A stretch of 56,324 nt of DNA from CAYUWG01 sp964448285 (GCA_964448285.1 CAYUWG010000019.1:1-56324); one strand, 5' to 3'. Numbered from the stretch's first letter, positions 17,286-26,359 are shown. The notes: generated from the sequence alone by a model not told the origin. Program-made: numbers and translations.

Positions 17286-17522
17286 TCAAGTTTCTGACTG
17301 CCTGTTCTTATAGGCGGCTAACCAGATACGAAATGCGATTGCCGCAAGAACGAGAAACGGCATTGCCATCATGAACAGGATACTTTCGTAATAACTTCCC
17401 GCGAGCGATATGCCTTCGCCCGTCGTCGCTTCTTTGCAGTTGGGACAGGCAAAAGCGATGTCTGGAAACAGCATGAAGAATGCGATGAGAAGAATCGGAA
17501 GAATGTGATGCACGTGTTTCAT
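17286..17522 (-). CDS. Small membrane protein with a CPNC motif
   Basis: A 78-residue protein with an N-terminal signal-like helix (about 6-24). It continues directly into A-C26-P-N-C29-K, followed by a second membrane helix at about 46-69. The pair of cysteines would sit on the outer face of the membrane. The start overlaps the DUF420 gene as ATGA. It is encoded between oxidase-assembly genes and actA, so a role in copper or heme delivery to the oxidase or ACIII is possible. This is inferred from context alone; I do not recognise a named family. Confidence 0.8.
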   Translation of the reverse strand: MKHVHHILPILLIAFFMLFPDIAFACPNCKEATTGEGISLAGSYYESILFMMAMPFLVLAAIAFRIWLAAYKNRQSET

Positions 17523-17950
17523 TGATTTGCCACGGGAAGATGATACAGCATGACATAGACGACGACGCCCGTCACGGAAACGTAGAGCCAGATGGGAAAC
17601 GTCCATTTCGCAATTTTTCTGTGACGCTCGACCTTCATACGCAATCCGAGTGTGAGCGTAATGACGACGAGGAACGGAACCACCGCAGCGAGGATCGAAT
17701 GCGAAATCAACACGGAGAAATAGATGGTGCGTGCGATCCCGACACCCTGAAAGCGCGTGACGAGCGCCGTGTTGAAGTGATAGAACAGGTACGACGCGAG
17801 GAACAAAACGGAGATCGATACAGCCGCAATCATCATCGCACGATGCTTCTGTATCTGTTTCTTCTTGATGAAATAGTAGCCCGTCAACAGAAAGACCGAT
17901 GCGAGCGCGTTGAGCGACGCATTCACTGACGGAAGGAAGCTTACGTCCAC
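17519..17950 (-). CDS. DUF420 membrane protein, probable oxidase assembly factor
   Basis: A 143-residue protein with four predicted membrane helices. It carries histidines seen in DUF420: HRAMM after the second helix start, YHFN, and SHSILAAVVPF, then HRKIAKWTFPIWLYVSVTG. DUF420 genes are usually found with heme-copper oxidase and SCO genes. A Firmicutes relative (CtaM) is, as I recall it, needed to mature an aa3-type oxidase. The GTG start at 17950 overlaps the SCO1 stop by one base (TAGTG). A role in cofactor insertion is inferred. Confidence 0.87.
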   Translation of the reverse strand: MDVSFLPSVNASLNALASVFLLTGYYFIKKKQIQKHRAMMIAAVSISVLFLASYLFYHFNTALVTRFQGVGIARTIYFSVLISHSILAAVVPFLVVITLTLGLRMKVERHRKIAKWTFPIWLYVSVTGVVVYVMLYHLPVANQ

Positions 17951-18537
17951 TATGCGTTCCCTTTCGCAAGGAAACGAATGGCCGCGCGCAACTCATCCAC
18001 TTTTGCGGGATCGAGCGCATCGTAATAACCGCGTATCATTCCATCGCGGTCCACGAGAACGAAGCGCGTACTGTGCAAAGCCGGCTCGTGCAGATCGCCT
18101 CCCATCATGAAGCCCTTCTGTGCGATGTCACGAATCACCTCGATGTCGTTTCGAAGGAAATACCATCGATCCTTCTTCGCTCCGTACCGCCCTGCGTATT
18201 TCGCAAGTCTCGGCACCTGGTCGGTCTCCGGATCGACGGTGAATGCGACGATGCGAAAATCCTGCAGGTCGGAGAACTCTGCCTGGAGGACATTCGCCGT
18301 GGAGTTCATTACGGGGCATGGACCTGCGCACGAGGTAAAGAAGAACTCCGCGATATACACTTTACCCGCGAGCTCGCGCGAGGATATCGTCCTTCCGTCA
18401 AAGTTCGTTCCTTCAAATGCCGGCGCACTCTTGATCTCCGGGAGATCGGTCACCGAGATCTGTTCTTTGCGTTCGCATGCTACGATGACGAGCGTGAGAA
18501 TGAACGGTATTGCGATCCGTTGAAATGTCGTGCTCAT
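17950..18537 (-). CDS. SCO1/SenC copper chaperone lipoprotein
   Basis: A 195-residue thioredoxin-fold protein that loads or reduces the CuA site of oxidase subunit II. The copper ligands are visible: C70-A-G-P-C74 and H155 in LHSTRFVL. The signal ends at VIVAC (C21), so it is a lipoprotein. VDPETD and RFVLVDRDG are typical family segments. It is coupled by a 4-bp overlap to the ABC permease upstream and by one base to DUF420 downstream. Confidence 0.93.
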   Translation of the reverse strand: MSTTFQRIAIPFILTLVIVACERKEQISVTDLPEIKSAPAFEGTNFDGRTISSRELAGKVYIAEFFFTSCAGPCPVMNSTANVLQAEFSDLQDFRIVAFTVDPETDQVPRLAKYAGRYGAKKDRWYFLRNDIEVIRDIAQKGFMMGGDLHEPALHSTRFVLVDRDGMIRGYYDALDPAKVDELRAAIRFLAKGNA

Positions 18538-19292
18538 GCGGTCCTCACCGTGCGAATCGACAATGCCGAGAGTATGAGAAAGAACGCGAGAGATACACCG
18601 AGCGCTGCATCTGGGGCGAGCGACGATACATGCACGGGAACCGCAATGAACGTTTGCTGAAAGAGCGCCATCAGATAATGCATCGGATTAACACGAACGA
18701 GAACCTGCAACCATTCCGCAGCACCATCGACGGGAAAAAACGCACCGGACAGCAGCCACATAGGAATGAGAACCAAGCTCATTACCGCATGGAATCCTTG
18801 CGTGGATTTCATCTTCCAGGCGAGAAGAAGTCCTATGTTCGTCATCGTCATCCCGATCAGGAGAAGAACGATGAAGCCGAGTGTAACGCTTGTTAAGGAC
18901 ACCGGTAACGTCGTAAACGGGAGCAACAGCAGAAAGACTATCGACTGGATCAGGGCAAGAGAACTTCCTGATAAGAGCTTGGCAAATACGAAGGTCGGTG
19001 TTGAAATGGGAGACGTGAGAACTCCCTGAAGAAATCCCGACCTGCGGTCTTCGATGATTGAAATCGTCGAGAAGATGGCAGCGAAGAGCGCCATCAGCAC
19101 GATGATCCCGGGGAAGAGATAATCGCCATACGACTGAGCGCCGGTTGTGGTGAAGGACTTATCGAAACCCGCGCTGAGCAACAGCCATACGAGAATCGGC
19201 TGGCCGAGAGCCCCGATGATTCTGCTGGGCTGTCGGAGGAAGTGGCGCATGTCGCGAAGCCACAAACTCTGAATCTGCAAGAGCGCTTTCAT
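18534..19292 (-). CDS. ABC-2 type transporter permease
   Basis: A 252-residue permease with six predicted helices in the ABC-2 (DrrB/NodJ-like) arrangement. It has an LRDMRHFLRQPSRIIG amphipathic start, GDYLFPGIIVLM in the first loop and the conserved LSGAFFPVDGAAEWLQ region before the last helices. It forms an exporter with the ATPase encoded directly upstream (ATGA-type 4-bp overlap). Its place inside an oxidase operon, next to SCO1, recalls the NosFY pair that supports CuA assembly in nitrous oxide reductase. The cargo is unknown. Confidence 0.9.
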   Translation of the reverse strand: MKALLQIQSLWLRDMRHFLRQPSRIIGALGQPILVWLLLSAGFDKSFTTTGAQSYGDYLFPGIIVLMALFAAIFSTISIIEDRRSGFLQGVLTSPISTPTFVFAKLLSGSSLALIQSIVFLLLLPFTTLPVSLTSVTLGFIVLLLIGMTMTNIGLLLAWKMKSTQGFHAVMSLVLIPMWLLSGAFFPVDGAAEWLQVLVRVNPMHYLMALFQQTFIAVPVHVSSLAPDAALGVSLAFFLILSALSIRTVRTA

Positions 19293-20233
19293 GCGGCAAC
19301 GGACCTTTCCTCGGTCTGTTTTTGCTTTTGTGCGGCTTGAACACTGAAGAAGTCCGCGAGGAGCGGTTTGCGGATATCCACGTGACGCACTGAACGATGC
19401 TGGTCTCCAAGAGCATCGAAGAGTTCGGCGATCGAAAGTGCAGTGACGAGGAGTTTCCCATTCGGTAAAAGATAGGATTTGCCGCGCGCGAGGATCGACA
19501 AGTGTCGGTGCATGCTTTCAACGTCATGACTTTCGATTTCAATGACCGTTTCACCAAACCGTTCGAGCATCTTTCGTGGTGAATCCTGGAAGAGGACTCT
19601 CCCCTCTTCGAGAACGATTGCCGAATTACATTGGCCGGCGAGTTCCATGTCGTGTGTGATGAGAAAGACCGGGATGCTTTGCTCTTGAGAAATATGCCTG
19701 AGCATGGAGAAGAACGCATCGCGAACCGGCAGGTCCAGACCGTTGAATGGTTCGTCGAGCAGAAGGAGTCGCGGCTTCGTCGTCAGAATTTTCGCAAGCT
19801 CCACGCGCCGTTGGAATCCGCCCGACAGCGTTTCCACTTTCTTCTCGAGCACGTCATCGATTTCCAAAATTCCAGGGATGATTCCGTTCAACATCTTGCG
19901 GTTCAACCGCACGCCATACAGCAGACTGTGGTGTTGAAGGTTCTCCCATACCGTCAGCCGTTGATCGAGACTCGGGTGTTGAAACGATAAACCGAGCAAG
20001 CCGGCGCGACGGGTTTCCACCGGAGACATCGCTCCGAAAAAACGGATGGTTCCGCTTTGCACCGGGAGCAATCCGCTCAGGAGACGGAAGAGTGTGCTCT
20101 TTCCGCTGCCGTTTTTCCCAACCAACGCAGTGATTCCGTTTTCAAGCTTGAAGGAAATGTCCTTCAACGCTTCGACGGATTGTCTTCCGGCGAACGAATG
20201 GGAAAGATGGGAAACGGTTAACGTCGCGTCCAT
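19289..20233 (-). CDS. ABC transporter ATP-binding protein
   Basis: A 314-residue ATPase. Walker A is GKNGSGKST, the signature is LSGGFQRRVELAKIL, Walker B is LLLLDEPFNGLD and the H-loop is FLITHDMELAG. The N-terminal half matches ABC-2 exporter ATPases. About 90 extra C-terminal residues resemble the regulatory tail of multidrug or NosF-like ATPases. It pairs with the permease at 18534-19292 and lies 10 bp downstream of coxD, so it is made together with the oxidase. Confidence 0.92.
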   Translation of the reverse strand: MDATLTVSHLSHSFAGRQSVEALKDISFKLENGITALVGKNGSGKSTLFRLLSGLLPVQSGTIRFFGAMSPVETRRAGLLGLSFQHPSLDQRLTVWENLQHHSLLYGVRLNRKMLNGIIPGILEIDDVLEKKVETLSGGFQRRVELAKILTTKPRLLLLDEPFNGLDLPVRDAFFSMLRHISQEQSIPVFLITHDMELAGQCNSAIVLEEGRVLFQDSPRKMLERFGETVIEIESHDVESMHRHLSILARGKSYLLPNGKLLVTALSIAELFDALGDQHRSVRHVDIRKPLLADFFSVQAAQKQKQTEERSVAA

Positions 20234-20243
20234 TGTGATCGGC

Positions 20244-20525
20244 TTACAATCCTAAAACGGCAAGCGCAAATACGATGATGATGAAGAAGAAGGCAGGCAC
20301 GAGAAAGAACACGCGAAGAAATGGCCTGTCGAATTTGATATGCATGAAGATGGCGATCACCAATCCTGCTTTGAGCAACGCAATGATCACTCCGACAACG
20401 ATGTTGGCAATGTCCCCGAAATGAATCGTCGTCACCGCAACGGTGAGAGCCGTGAGTAAGATCAGGTAGAGGAAAATCCTGAAATAGGATTTTTTCATTA
20501 CAGCCAGTTCGATGTGTTCGCTCAT
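20244..20525 (-). CDS. coxD: Cytochrome c oxidase subunit IV
   Basis: A 93-residue membrane protein with three helices at about 14-33, 36-56 and 68-91. It has the bacterial subunit IV pattern ALLKAGLVIAIFMHIKFDRP. It stabilises the oxidase core and binds no cofactor. It starts 12 bp after coxC. Confidence 0.9.
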   Translation of the reverse strand: MSEHIELAVMKKSYFRIFLYLILLTALTVAVTTIHFGDIANIVVGVIIALLKAGLVIAIFMHIKFDRPFLRVFFLVPAFFFIIIVFALAVLGL

Positions 20526-20537
20526 GATTTCTCCGAA

Positions 20538-21128
20538 TCAGAAAATCAGATAGAGTGTGGGAAAGAGGAAGATCCAGACGAGATCGACGAAGTGCCAGTA
20601 GAGACCGAGCGCTTCGACGCGGTGATGCTGTGCCTGCGGATAACCCCGTGTCAGCGATTTGAAAAACATCCACGCCATCGGAATCATCCCTCCGATCACG
20701 TGCAATGCGTGAAACCCCGTCATCGTGAAGTACATCGCGAAGAAGGTGTTCGTCGCGGGAAAGACGTCGTGGCTGAACTTCGTACCGTACTCGTAAGTCT
20801 TAATGCCGAGAAAGGCAAGTCCGCACAGGAACGTCAACAGGATGAAGAGACGGAACTGCTTCTGATCGCCCTTCTCGATCGAGAGATGCGCCAGCGCCAT
20901 CGTGAGGCTGCTCGTGATGAGCACCGCCGTATTGATCGTTGCGACGACCTTATCGAGCTGGTGCGCACTCTCGGTGAAGACGGCGATGTTCAGGTTACGC
21001 AAGACGATGAACGCTCCGAAGAAGCCCGTGAAGAACATGATCTCCGATGCAATGAATACCCACATAGCAAGCTTGCCGTGACGGAAGCCGCTATGAAAGA
21101 TATCGTGAGAGATGACGGTTGATGACAT
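20538..21128 (-). CDS. coxC: Cytochrome c oxidase subunit III
   Basis: A 196-residue membrane protein with about five helices, the short bacterial form of subunit III. Characteristic segments are LAMWVFIASEIMFFTGFFGA, then VLITSSLTMALA, YFTMTGFHALHVIGG and YWHFVDLVWIFLFPTLYL. The FHALHV and WHFVD motifs are family hallmarks. It supports proton uptake and stability of subunit I. It starts 14 bp downstream of the heme O synthase gene. Confidence 0.95.
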   Translation of the reverse strand: MSSTVISHDIFHSGFRHGKLAMWVFIASEIMFFTGFFGAFIVLRNLNIAVFTESAHQLDKVVATINTAVLITSSLTMALAHLSIEKGDQKQFRLFILLTFLCGLAFLGIKTYEYGTKFSHDVFPATNTFFAMYFTMTGFHALHVIGGMIPMAWMFFKSLTRGYPQAQHHRVEALGLYWHFVDLVWIFLFPTLYLIF

Positions 21129-21142
21129 AGAATCGAATCCGT

Positions 21143-22066
21143 TTATGCTTTGTCGAGAAACATGAGAGTGAAGAGGGAAAGCAAGTAGAAGTACGACGCG
21201 AGAAGAACGCTGCGCGCTTTCGCATTCGAGCGCTCGAAGAAAAAGCGGATTGCGGAAAACAGAAATCCTACTCCAAGCACGAGCGCTCCGTAGAAATAGA
21301 AAACTCCCGTCAAGCCGCGCAGCGAAAGAAACAAACTCAATACGAAGAGAAGCAGCGTATAAATGACGATGTGCCTCGCGACGACAAGCCCCGAATCATC
21401 CAGGACCGCCAGAATTGGGAAACCGCCTTTCTCATAGTCCTTCCGGTACATCCACGCTAAGGAAAGAAAGTGCGGAATCTGCCAGCAGAAGAGAATCGCG
21501 AAGAGCACCAATCCACCAAGCCCAATATCACCGCTCCCCATTACCCAGCCTCCAAGCGGCGGCAAGGCACCGGGAATCCCGCCAATCAGCGTCGAAAGCT
21601 GAGTCTTTCTTTTCAGCGGAGTATAGACGGCGAGATAGAGAACGCTTGTCGCAGCAGCGAGAACTGCGCCGAGAACATTCATCGAGGCAAGCAATCCGAT
21701 TCCTGCCGCCGAGAGGATCGTTCCGAAAATCGCAGCCGCTTTCACCGGAACTCTTCCCGAAGGAATCGGTCGCATCATGGTGCGCTTCATCTGTGCGTCG
21801 AATTGACGCTCCGTGACATGGTTCAACACACACGCCCCCGCTGACACGAGCGAAGTCCCGATCATGGAAAGAAAGAAATGTGCACCGGTCTCTACTGTGA
21901 GATAGAGGAAGGAGTTTTTCGGAAGTGAGAGATAGTACCCAACTGCCGCCGACATCACCACCATCATCGTGATGCCCGGCTTCGTCAGTTCGTTGTATGC
22001 AGAGAGGATATCACGCCAACCGAGTGCAGGCGTGATAACGAGGCTTTGAAATTCCGCTTTCCTCAT
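21143..22066 (-). CDS. ctaB: Protoheme IX farnesyltransferase (heme O synthase)
   Basis: A 307-residue UbiA-type prenyltransferase that adds farnesyl to heme B to give heme O. The helix-rich protein has YNELTKPGITMMV and the first acidic motif N-H-V-T-E-R-Q-F-D with MKRTMMRPIPSGRV. The second loop is YTPLKRKTQLSTLIGGIPGALPPLGGW. ATG 22066 overlaps the stop of the heme A synthase gene by one base (TGATG); the longer open frame upstream lies inside that gene. Confidence 0.94.
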   Translation of the reverse strand: MRKAEFQSLVITPALGWRDILSAYNELTKPGITMMVVMSAAVGYYLSLPKNSFLYLTVETGAHFFLSMIGTSLVSAGACVLNHVTERQFDAQMKRTMMRPIPSGRVPVKAAAIFGTILSAAGIGLLASMNVLGAVLAAATSVLYLAVYTPLKRKTQLSTLIGGIPGALPPLGGWVMGSGDIGLGGLVLFAILFCWQIPHFLSLAWMYRKDYEKGGFPILAVLDDSGLVVARHIVIYTLLLFVLSLFLSLRGLTGVFYFYGALVLGVGFLFSAIRFFFERSNAKARSVLLASYFYLLSLFTLMFLDKA

Positions 22067-23058
22067 CACGCCCTCGCTTCCTTCAATTCCATGGAGAGGT
22101 GTTCCCGTGTCTCGGTGAAACGATACCACCGCACGGATAACACATAGGTGAGAAACGACAGCGCAAAGATGATTGCGCCGCCGGCAACATGAAGTGTATT
22201 CGGAATGATTGCTTCGCGCGTCCAGATGACGATCGCTCCGAGTGTTCCCTGAATAAGCACCATCGCCATCAGGAATCCAGCCGGCTTTCGCAAGCGTCGA
22301 AGCTCCGCACTTCTGAAAATTCGAACCCCCTGGACGAAAATCAGCGTCGTCAGTATCAACGCTCCAACACGATGCGCGAAATGAATCGCGACGCCAACGC
22401 TCGTGAAGTCGGGAACGATCTGTCCATTGTTCAGAGGGAAATCCGTGATGGCGAGACCGCTGTACGTATGGCGTGTCAAAGCGCCGAGAAAAATTTGAAC
22501 GAACGTGAACGCCACCGTTCCAAGCAACAGGTGTTGAACGTTTTTCCCTTCATTGATTTCGCGCGCGCTGATGCCGATCATCCATTTCTTCGATGTCGCA
22601 ATTGCGATCATTACCGTCATCAGGAGGAAGGATTGCGCAAGCATCGCATGGCTGACCGAGACGGCAGTCGGGAGCCGCATCAACACCGTCAGGCCGCCGA
22701 GGACTCCCTGAATGACCACTGCGACGAGTGCGATAGCTGCGAGCCGTTTCAGCCATGAACGATCGTCCTTCATCCAAATCCAAACCGCAACGATGATGGT
22801 CAGAAAGCCGATGAGCGAGGCGAGCAAGCGATGCCCATGCTCGAAGAGAATGCCGCCGGTCCATTTCTCAACGGGGTAGGTGAACATGTTCTCGCCATAC
22901 GTTGTCGGCCAGTCGGGGACGGACAAACCGGCGCCTGCGCTGTGAACGAGTCCGCCCTTTGCGATGAGGAGCAACGTGCCAATGGCAAGAGCGATGGCAA
23001 ATGCATTCAGCCAACGATGGCCTCTGGAATATGATGGGAATGATTCGTTCCTCGTCAC
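22066..23058 (-). CDS. ctaA: Heme A synthase (COX15/CtaA)
   Basis: A 330-residue protein with eight helices that oxidises the methyl group of heme O to make heme A. The heme-ligand histidines are seen in ILFEHGHRLLASL, SHAMLAQ, HFAHRVGALI and NTLHVAGG. Signature segments are KGGLVHSAGAGLSVPDWP and GALTRHTYSGLAITDFPL. The GTG start at 23058 lies one base after the coxA stop. No ATG fits, because the 28 codons upstream are inside coxA. Confidence 0.94.
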   Translation of the reverse strand: MTRNESFPSYSRGHRWLNAFAIALAIGTLLLIAKGGLVHSAGAGLSVPDWPTTYGENMFTYPVEKWTGGILFEHGHRLLASLIGFLTIIVAVWIWMKDDRSWLKRLAAIALVAVVIQGVLGGLTVLMRLPTAVSVSHAMLAQSFLLMTVMIAIATSKKWMIGISAREINEGKNVQHLLLGTVAFTFVQIFLGALTRHTYSGLAITDFPLNNGQIVPDFTSVGVAIHFAHRVGALILTTLIFVQGVRIFRSAELRRLRKPAGFLMAMVLIQGTLGAIVIWTREAIIPNTLHVAGGAIIFALSFLTYVLSVRWYRFTETREHLSMELKEARA

Positions 23059-23059
23059 G

Positions 23060-24913
23060 TCAAAGCTCCACGTCAAGTGTTTGAGTCGCCATGCGATGTT
23101 CGTGCGCTTCCCTTTGCCGGTCCAACTCCTCCGGTGACACATTCTGCGGGAGGTAATCTTTCACCGACTCCGGTGAGCTGTATTCGTACGGGCCGCGATA
23201 GACGTGTATCGGAATGTCGAAATTTCCGTGAGGAGGCGGTGACGGTGTCGTCCATTCGAGTGTGTTCGCCCGCCAGGGATTTCGTTTCGCCTTCTTCCCT
23301 TTCACTAAGCTGTGAATGAGCGCATAGACGAGAATGAATTGCGCGAACCCGAGTGCAATCGCTGCGATCGTGACGAACTCATTCATGGGTTGAAGAGGTT
23401 TGAGAAAGTCATAAACCGTCGGGTCGTAAATCCGCCGCATCATTCCTCCGACTCCGAGGATATGCATCGGAAAGAACGTGAGATTGAACGTGATGAAGCT
23501 AAGCCAGAAGTGCCACTTGCCGAAACGTTCATCGATCATCTTGCCGGAAATCTTCGGCCACCAGTAGTACAGCGCGGCAAACACGGCGAACATGCTGCCG
23601 CCGAATAAGACATAGTGAATGTGCGCGACGATAAAGTAGGTATCGTGGATGTAAATATCCACCGCCGTCGATGCCATCATGATGCCGCTCAACCCACCGA
23701 TAACGAACATCGCAACGAAGGCCATCGCATTGAGCATCGGCGTCGTGAATTCCATTTGTCCCTTCCACATCGTCCCGAGCCAATTGAAAGTTTTGATCGC
23801 CGAGGGAACGGCAATGACCATGGTTCCGACCATGAACGTCGTTCCAAGCAATGGATTCATTCCTGAGAGGAACATGTGATGTCCCCAAACGACGATACCG
23901 AGGAACGTGATGGCAACGATCGCGAACACCATCGCCTTATATCCATAGAGCGGTTTGCGCGAAAACGTAGAAAGGACGTCTGAGACGACGCCCATACCGG
24001 GTACGATCATGATGTACACAGCCGGATGCGAATAGAACCAGAAGAGATGCTGCCAGAGAAGAGGTTGGCCGCCTCCGGAATGCATCGACATGTTCTTGCC
24101 CTGAATGAGAAGGTTCGCCGGCGTGAAGATGCTCGTGTGAAGGAAGTTATCCATGAACAACATCGCAAGCGCAGCAGCGAGCACCGGAGTACCAAGCGTA
24201 ACGAGAATCGCCGTGATGAAGACCGCCCATACCGTCATGGGCATCCGGAAGAACGTCATGCCCGGCGCGCGCATGTTGATGACGGTCGTGATGTAATTGA
24301 CCGCTCCGAGAATAGATGAGAAGCCCACGAAGAACAAACCGACAACCCAAAGGCTTTGCCCTAATCCCAACACGCCATGCGCACTCAATGGCGGATAGCC
24401 CGTCCACCCCGCGGCGGCGGAACCGCCTTCTAACCAGAATCCTGAGAACATGAAAATCGCAGCGACGGGGAAAAGCCAGAAAGAGATCATGTTCAACGTG
24501 GGCAGTGCCATATCATCCGCGCCGATCATCAGCGGGATGGCGAAGTTGCCAACCATACCAACGAGGAAAGGAATGATCACGGCAAAGATCATAACCGTTC
24601 CGTGCATCGTCAGAAGTTGATTGTAGAAGTCAGGGAGAAGTGCGCCGTCCGGATTCACCCACGTGTCGGGGAGCAACTGTCCGATGACGGGGATCGGCTG
24701 TCCGGGATATGCAAGTTGCCAACGGATGAAGAGCGCGAACGCTCCACCGACAAAGAGAAAGAAGATCGCTGCGATCATGAATTGCTTCGCGATCATCTTA
24801 TGGTCAGTCGAAAAGATGTACGTGCGAATGAACGATTGCCGGTGAGCATGGTGATGCTCATGTGCAACAGGATCGCCGTTCGTGAGTGGCTGCGCGTGCA
24901 AGGCTGCGTCCAT
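23060..24913 (-). CDS. coxA: Cytochrome c oxidase subunit I (A2-type heme-copper oxidase)
   Basis: The 617-residue catalytic subunit reduces O2 to water and pumps protons. Heme a ligands are H104 and H433, the heme a3 ligand is H431, CuB ligands are H296, H345 and H346, and the cross-linked tyrosine is Y300. The active-site helix reads FYSHPAVY instead of GHPEVY. The proton-channel glutamate of A1 enzymes is absent and the Y-S pair of A2 enzymes is present, as in Rhodothermus and Thermus caa3. The D-channel entry region NFAIPLMIGADDMALPTLN is kept. It starts 4 bp after coxB. Confidence 0.97.
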   Translation of the reverse strand: MDAALHAQPLTNGDPVAHEHHHAHRQSFIRTYIFSTDHKMIAKQFMIAAIFFLFVGGAFALFIRWQLAYPGQPIPVIGQLLPDTWVNPDGALLPDFYNQLLTMHGTVMIFAVIIPFLVGMVGNFAIPLMIGADDMALPTLNMISFWLFPVAAIFMFSGFWLEGGSAAAGWTGYPPLSAHGVLGLGQSLWVVGLFFVGFSSILGAVNYITTVINMRAPGMTFFRMPMTVWAVFITAILVTLGTPVLAAALAMLFMDNFLHTSIFTPANLLIQGKNMSMHSGGGQPLLWQHLFWFYSHPAVYIMIVPGMGVVSDVLSTFSRKPLYGYKAMVFAIVAITFLGIVVWGHHMFLSGMNPLLGTTFMVGTMVIAVPSAIKTFNWLGTMWKGQMEFTTPMLNAMAFVAMFVIGGLSGIMMASTAVDIYIHDTYFIVAHIHYVLFGGSMFAVFAALYYWWPKISGKMIDERFGKWHFWLSFITFNLTFFPMHILGVGGMMRRIYDPTVYDFLKPLQPMNEFVTIAAIALGFAQFILVYALIHSLVKGKKAKRNPWRANTLEWTTPSPPPHGNFDIPIHVYRGPYEYSSPESVKDYLPQNVSPEELDRQREAHEHRMATQTLDVEL

Positions 24914-24917
24914 GATT

Positions 24918-25703
24918 TCAGTTCCCTCCCATCGACTGATTCGCAGGGTTCACTTGCGGCGCTGAAGCCGCCTTCACATTCTCGTACTGTTGATCGATCC
25001 ACGTGTCGAACTCTTCCTGTGAATGCACGGTCAACGTTGCTCTCATGAGGTAGTGTCCTCTTCCACAAAGCTCGGCACATGCGATTTCGTAAGCGCCGGT
25101 CTTTCTTGCATTGAACCACGTCGAATACCATCCCCCCGGCACGAAGTCTTGTTTGACACGCATGTTCGGAACGAAGAAGCTGTGAATGACATCCATCGAC
25201 GAACCTCTCACCAGAACTGTCTTGTTCATAGGGATGTGCATCTGATTCAACATTACCAGGTCATCTTTTCCATTGGGATCCGACGGGTCGAGACCAAAGG
25301 GATTTGTCGTCGAAATGAGCATCTGGTCCTTTCTTCCGAAGACTCCATCGGAGCCTGGATACCGGAAGTGCCACATGAACGTCTGACCCATCACCTCGAT
25401 CTCCAAGTCTGGATTGGGTTTGTGACTCTCGTATTTCACCTCGCGCCAGATGATGTCGCTGTACAGCGCAAGAAAGGCGAAGAGGACGAAGGGCAGCGCC
25501 GTCCATGTAAATTCGAGAAGGTTGTTCCCATGGTAATGGTAGGCGCGAGCAGACTTCTTCCTTCGTCGATATCGAATGACGAAGGTGATGTACACCGCAT
25601 ACACGAGGACAAAGATTGCCACCGTGATATAGTAAATGAGATAGAAAAGATAATCGATGCCCTCTCCGAACGTGGAGATATTCTCAGGCAACCAATCAAG
25701 CAT
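24918..25703 (-). CDS. coxB: Cytochrome c oxidase subunit II
   Basis: A 261-residue protein with two N-terminal membrane helices (about 17-45 and 63-82) and a periplasmic cupredoxin domain. The CuA ligands are H174, C209, E211, C213, H217 and M220 in the pattern CAELCGRGHYLM. It accepts electrons from cytochrome c. No cytochrome c domain is fused at the C terminus, unlike classical caa3 oxidases. The separate cytochrome encoded 25 bp upstream could fill that role. Confidence 0.96.
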   Translation of the reverse strand: MLDWLPENISTFGEGIDYLFYLIYYITVAIFVLVYAVYITFVIRYRRRKKSARAYHYHGNNLLEFTWTALPFVLFAFLALYSDIIWREVKYESHKPNPDLEIEVMGQTFMWHFRYPGSDGVFGRKDQMLISTTNPFGLDPSDPNGKDDLVMLNQMHIPMNKTVLVRGSSMDVIHSFFVPNMRVKQDFVPGGWYSTWFNARKTGAYEIACAELCGRGHYLMRATLTVHSQEEFDTWIDQQYENVKAASAPQVNPANQSMGGN

Positions 25704-25728
25704 GAGTTTTGCCTTTCGTGATTATCAT

Positions 25729-26283
25729 TTAGAGAATCGCTTTCAGATCCGCTTCAGTCAAAGCCGTGAGGCGCTTCGTTGAAGCCTCACGAATTTTCTT
25801 GACTGTCGCAGCATCGATCGCATCGGCGGCGTTTCCCCAACTTGAGCGGACGAACGTCAGGACGTCCGCAATTTGTTGATCTGTCAAATCGTTTTTCCAA
25901 GCCTGCATGACTCCGTTGTACTGTTGACCGCCTCTCTCGATCACGCCCTGAAATCCGTGAAGGACAATCATTATCGGCTTTGATGGGTCTCCGGTAGCAA
26001 TCTCAGAACCAACCAGTGAAGGATAGACACCAGGAATACCTTTCCCTGTTGCCTGATGGCAGACGGCACATTTCGATTGATACACACTGCCTCCGGCTCC
26101 GCCGGCTGTCGTTGCCGCAGTCTCTTGCGAAGCTTTCTTAGCGTCGTACCATTCAGGTGGAGTTTCATCGCTCACGAATACGTAGCATCCTGCAATCCAA
26201 ATCGGGATGGCAAGGAACATCGCAATCCGTTGAAGAGGGTGAAACATCCGTCTCAAAACAGAAGGCCCTTCAGACTTCTTCAT
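25729..26283 (-). CDS. Membrane-anchored mono-heme cytochrome c, first gene of the operon
   Basis: A 184-residue cytochrome. The N-terminal hydrophobic stretch ends in IAGC (C33), which looks like a lipoprotein site. A linker follows, then the heme site C72-A-V-C-H76 with GIPGVYPSLVGS after it. M126 in YNGVMQAW is the probable axial ligand. It is the first gene transcribed and the likely carrier between ACIII and the oxidase, or the substitute for the cytochrome domain of caa3 subunit II. The C-terminal tail of about 40 residues is helical and unusual for a simple cytochrome. Confidence 0.9.
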   Translation of the reverse strand: MKKSEGPSVLRRMFHPLQRIAMFLAIPIWIAGCYVFVSDETPPEWYDAKKASQETAATTAGGAGGSVYQSKCAVCHQATGKGIPGVYPSLVGSEIATGDPSKPIMIVLHGFQGVIERGGQQYNGVMQAWKNDLTDQQIADVLTFVRSSWGNAADAIDAATVKKIREASTKRLTALTEADLKAIL

Positions 26284-26359
26284 TCATCATTCCAATCGTA
26301 GCTGAAAATTCCAGAATAGGCGAAAGTAAGTTGGATATCGTTAGCGTTAATGGCTTTAA

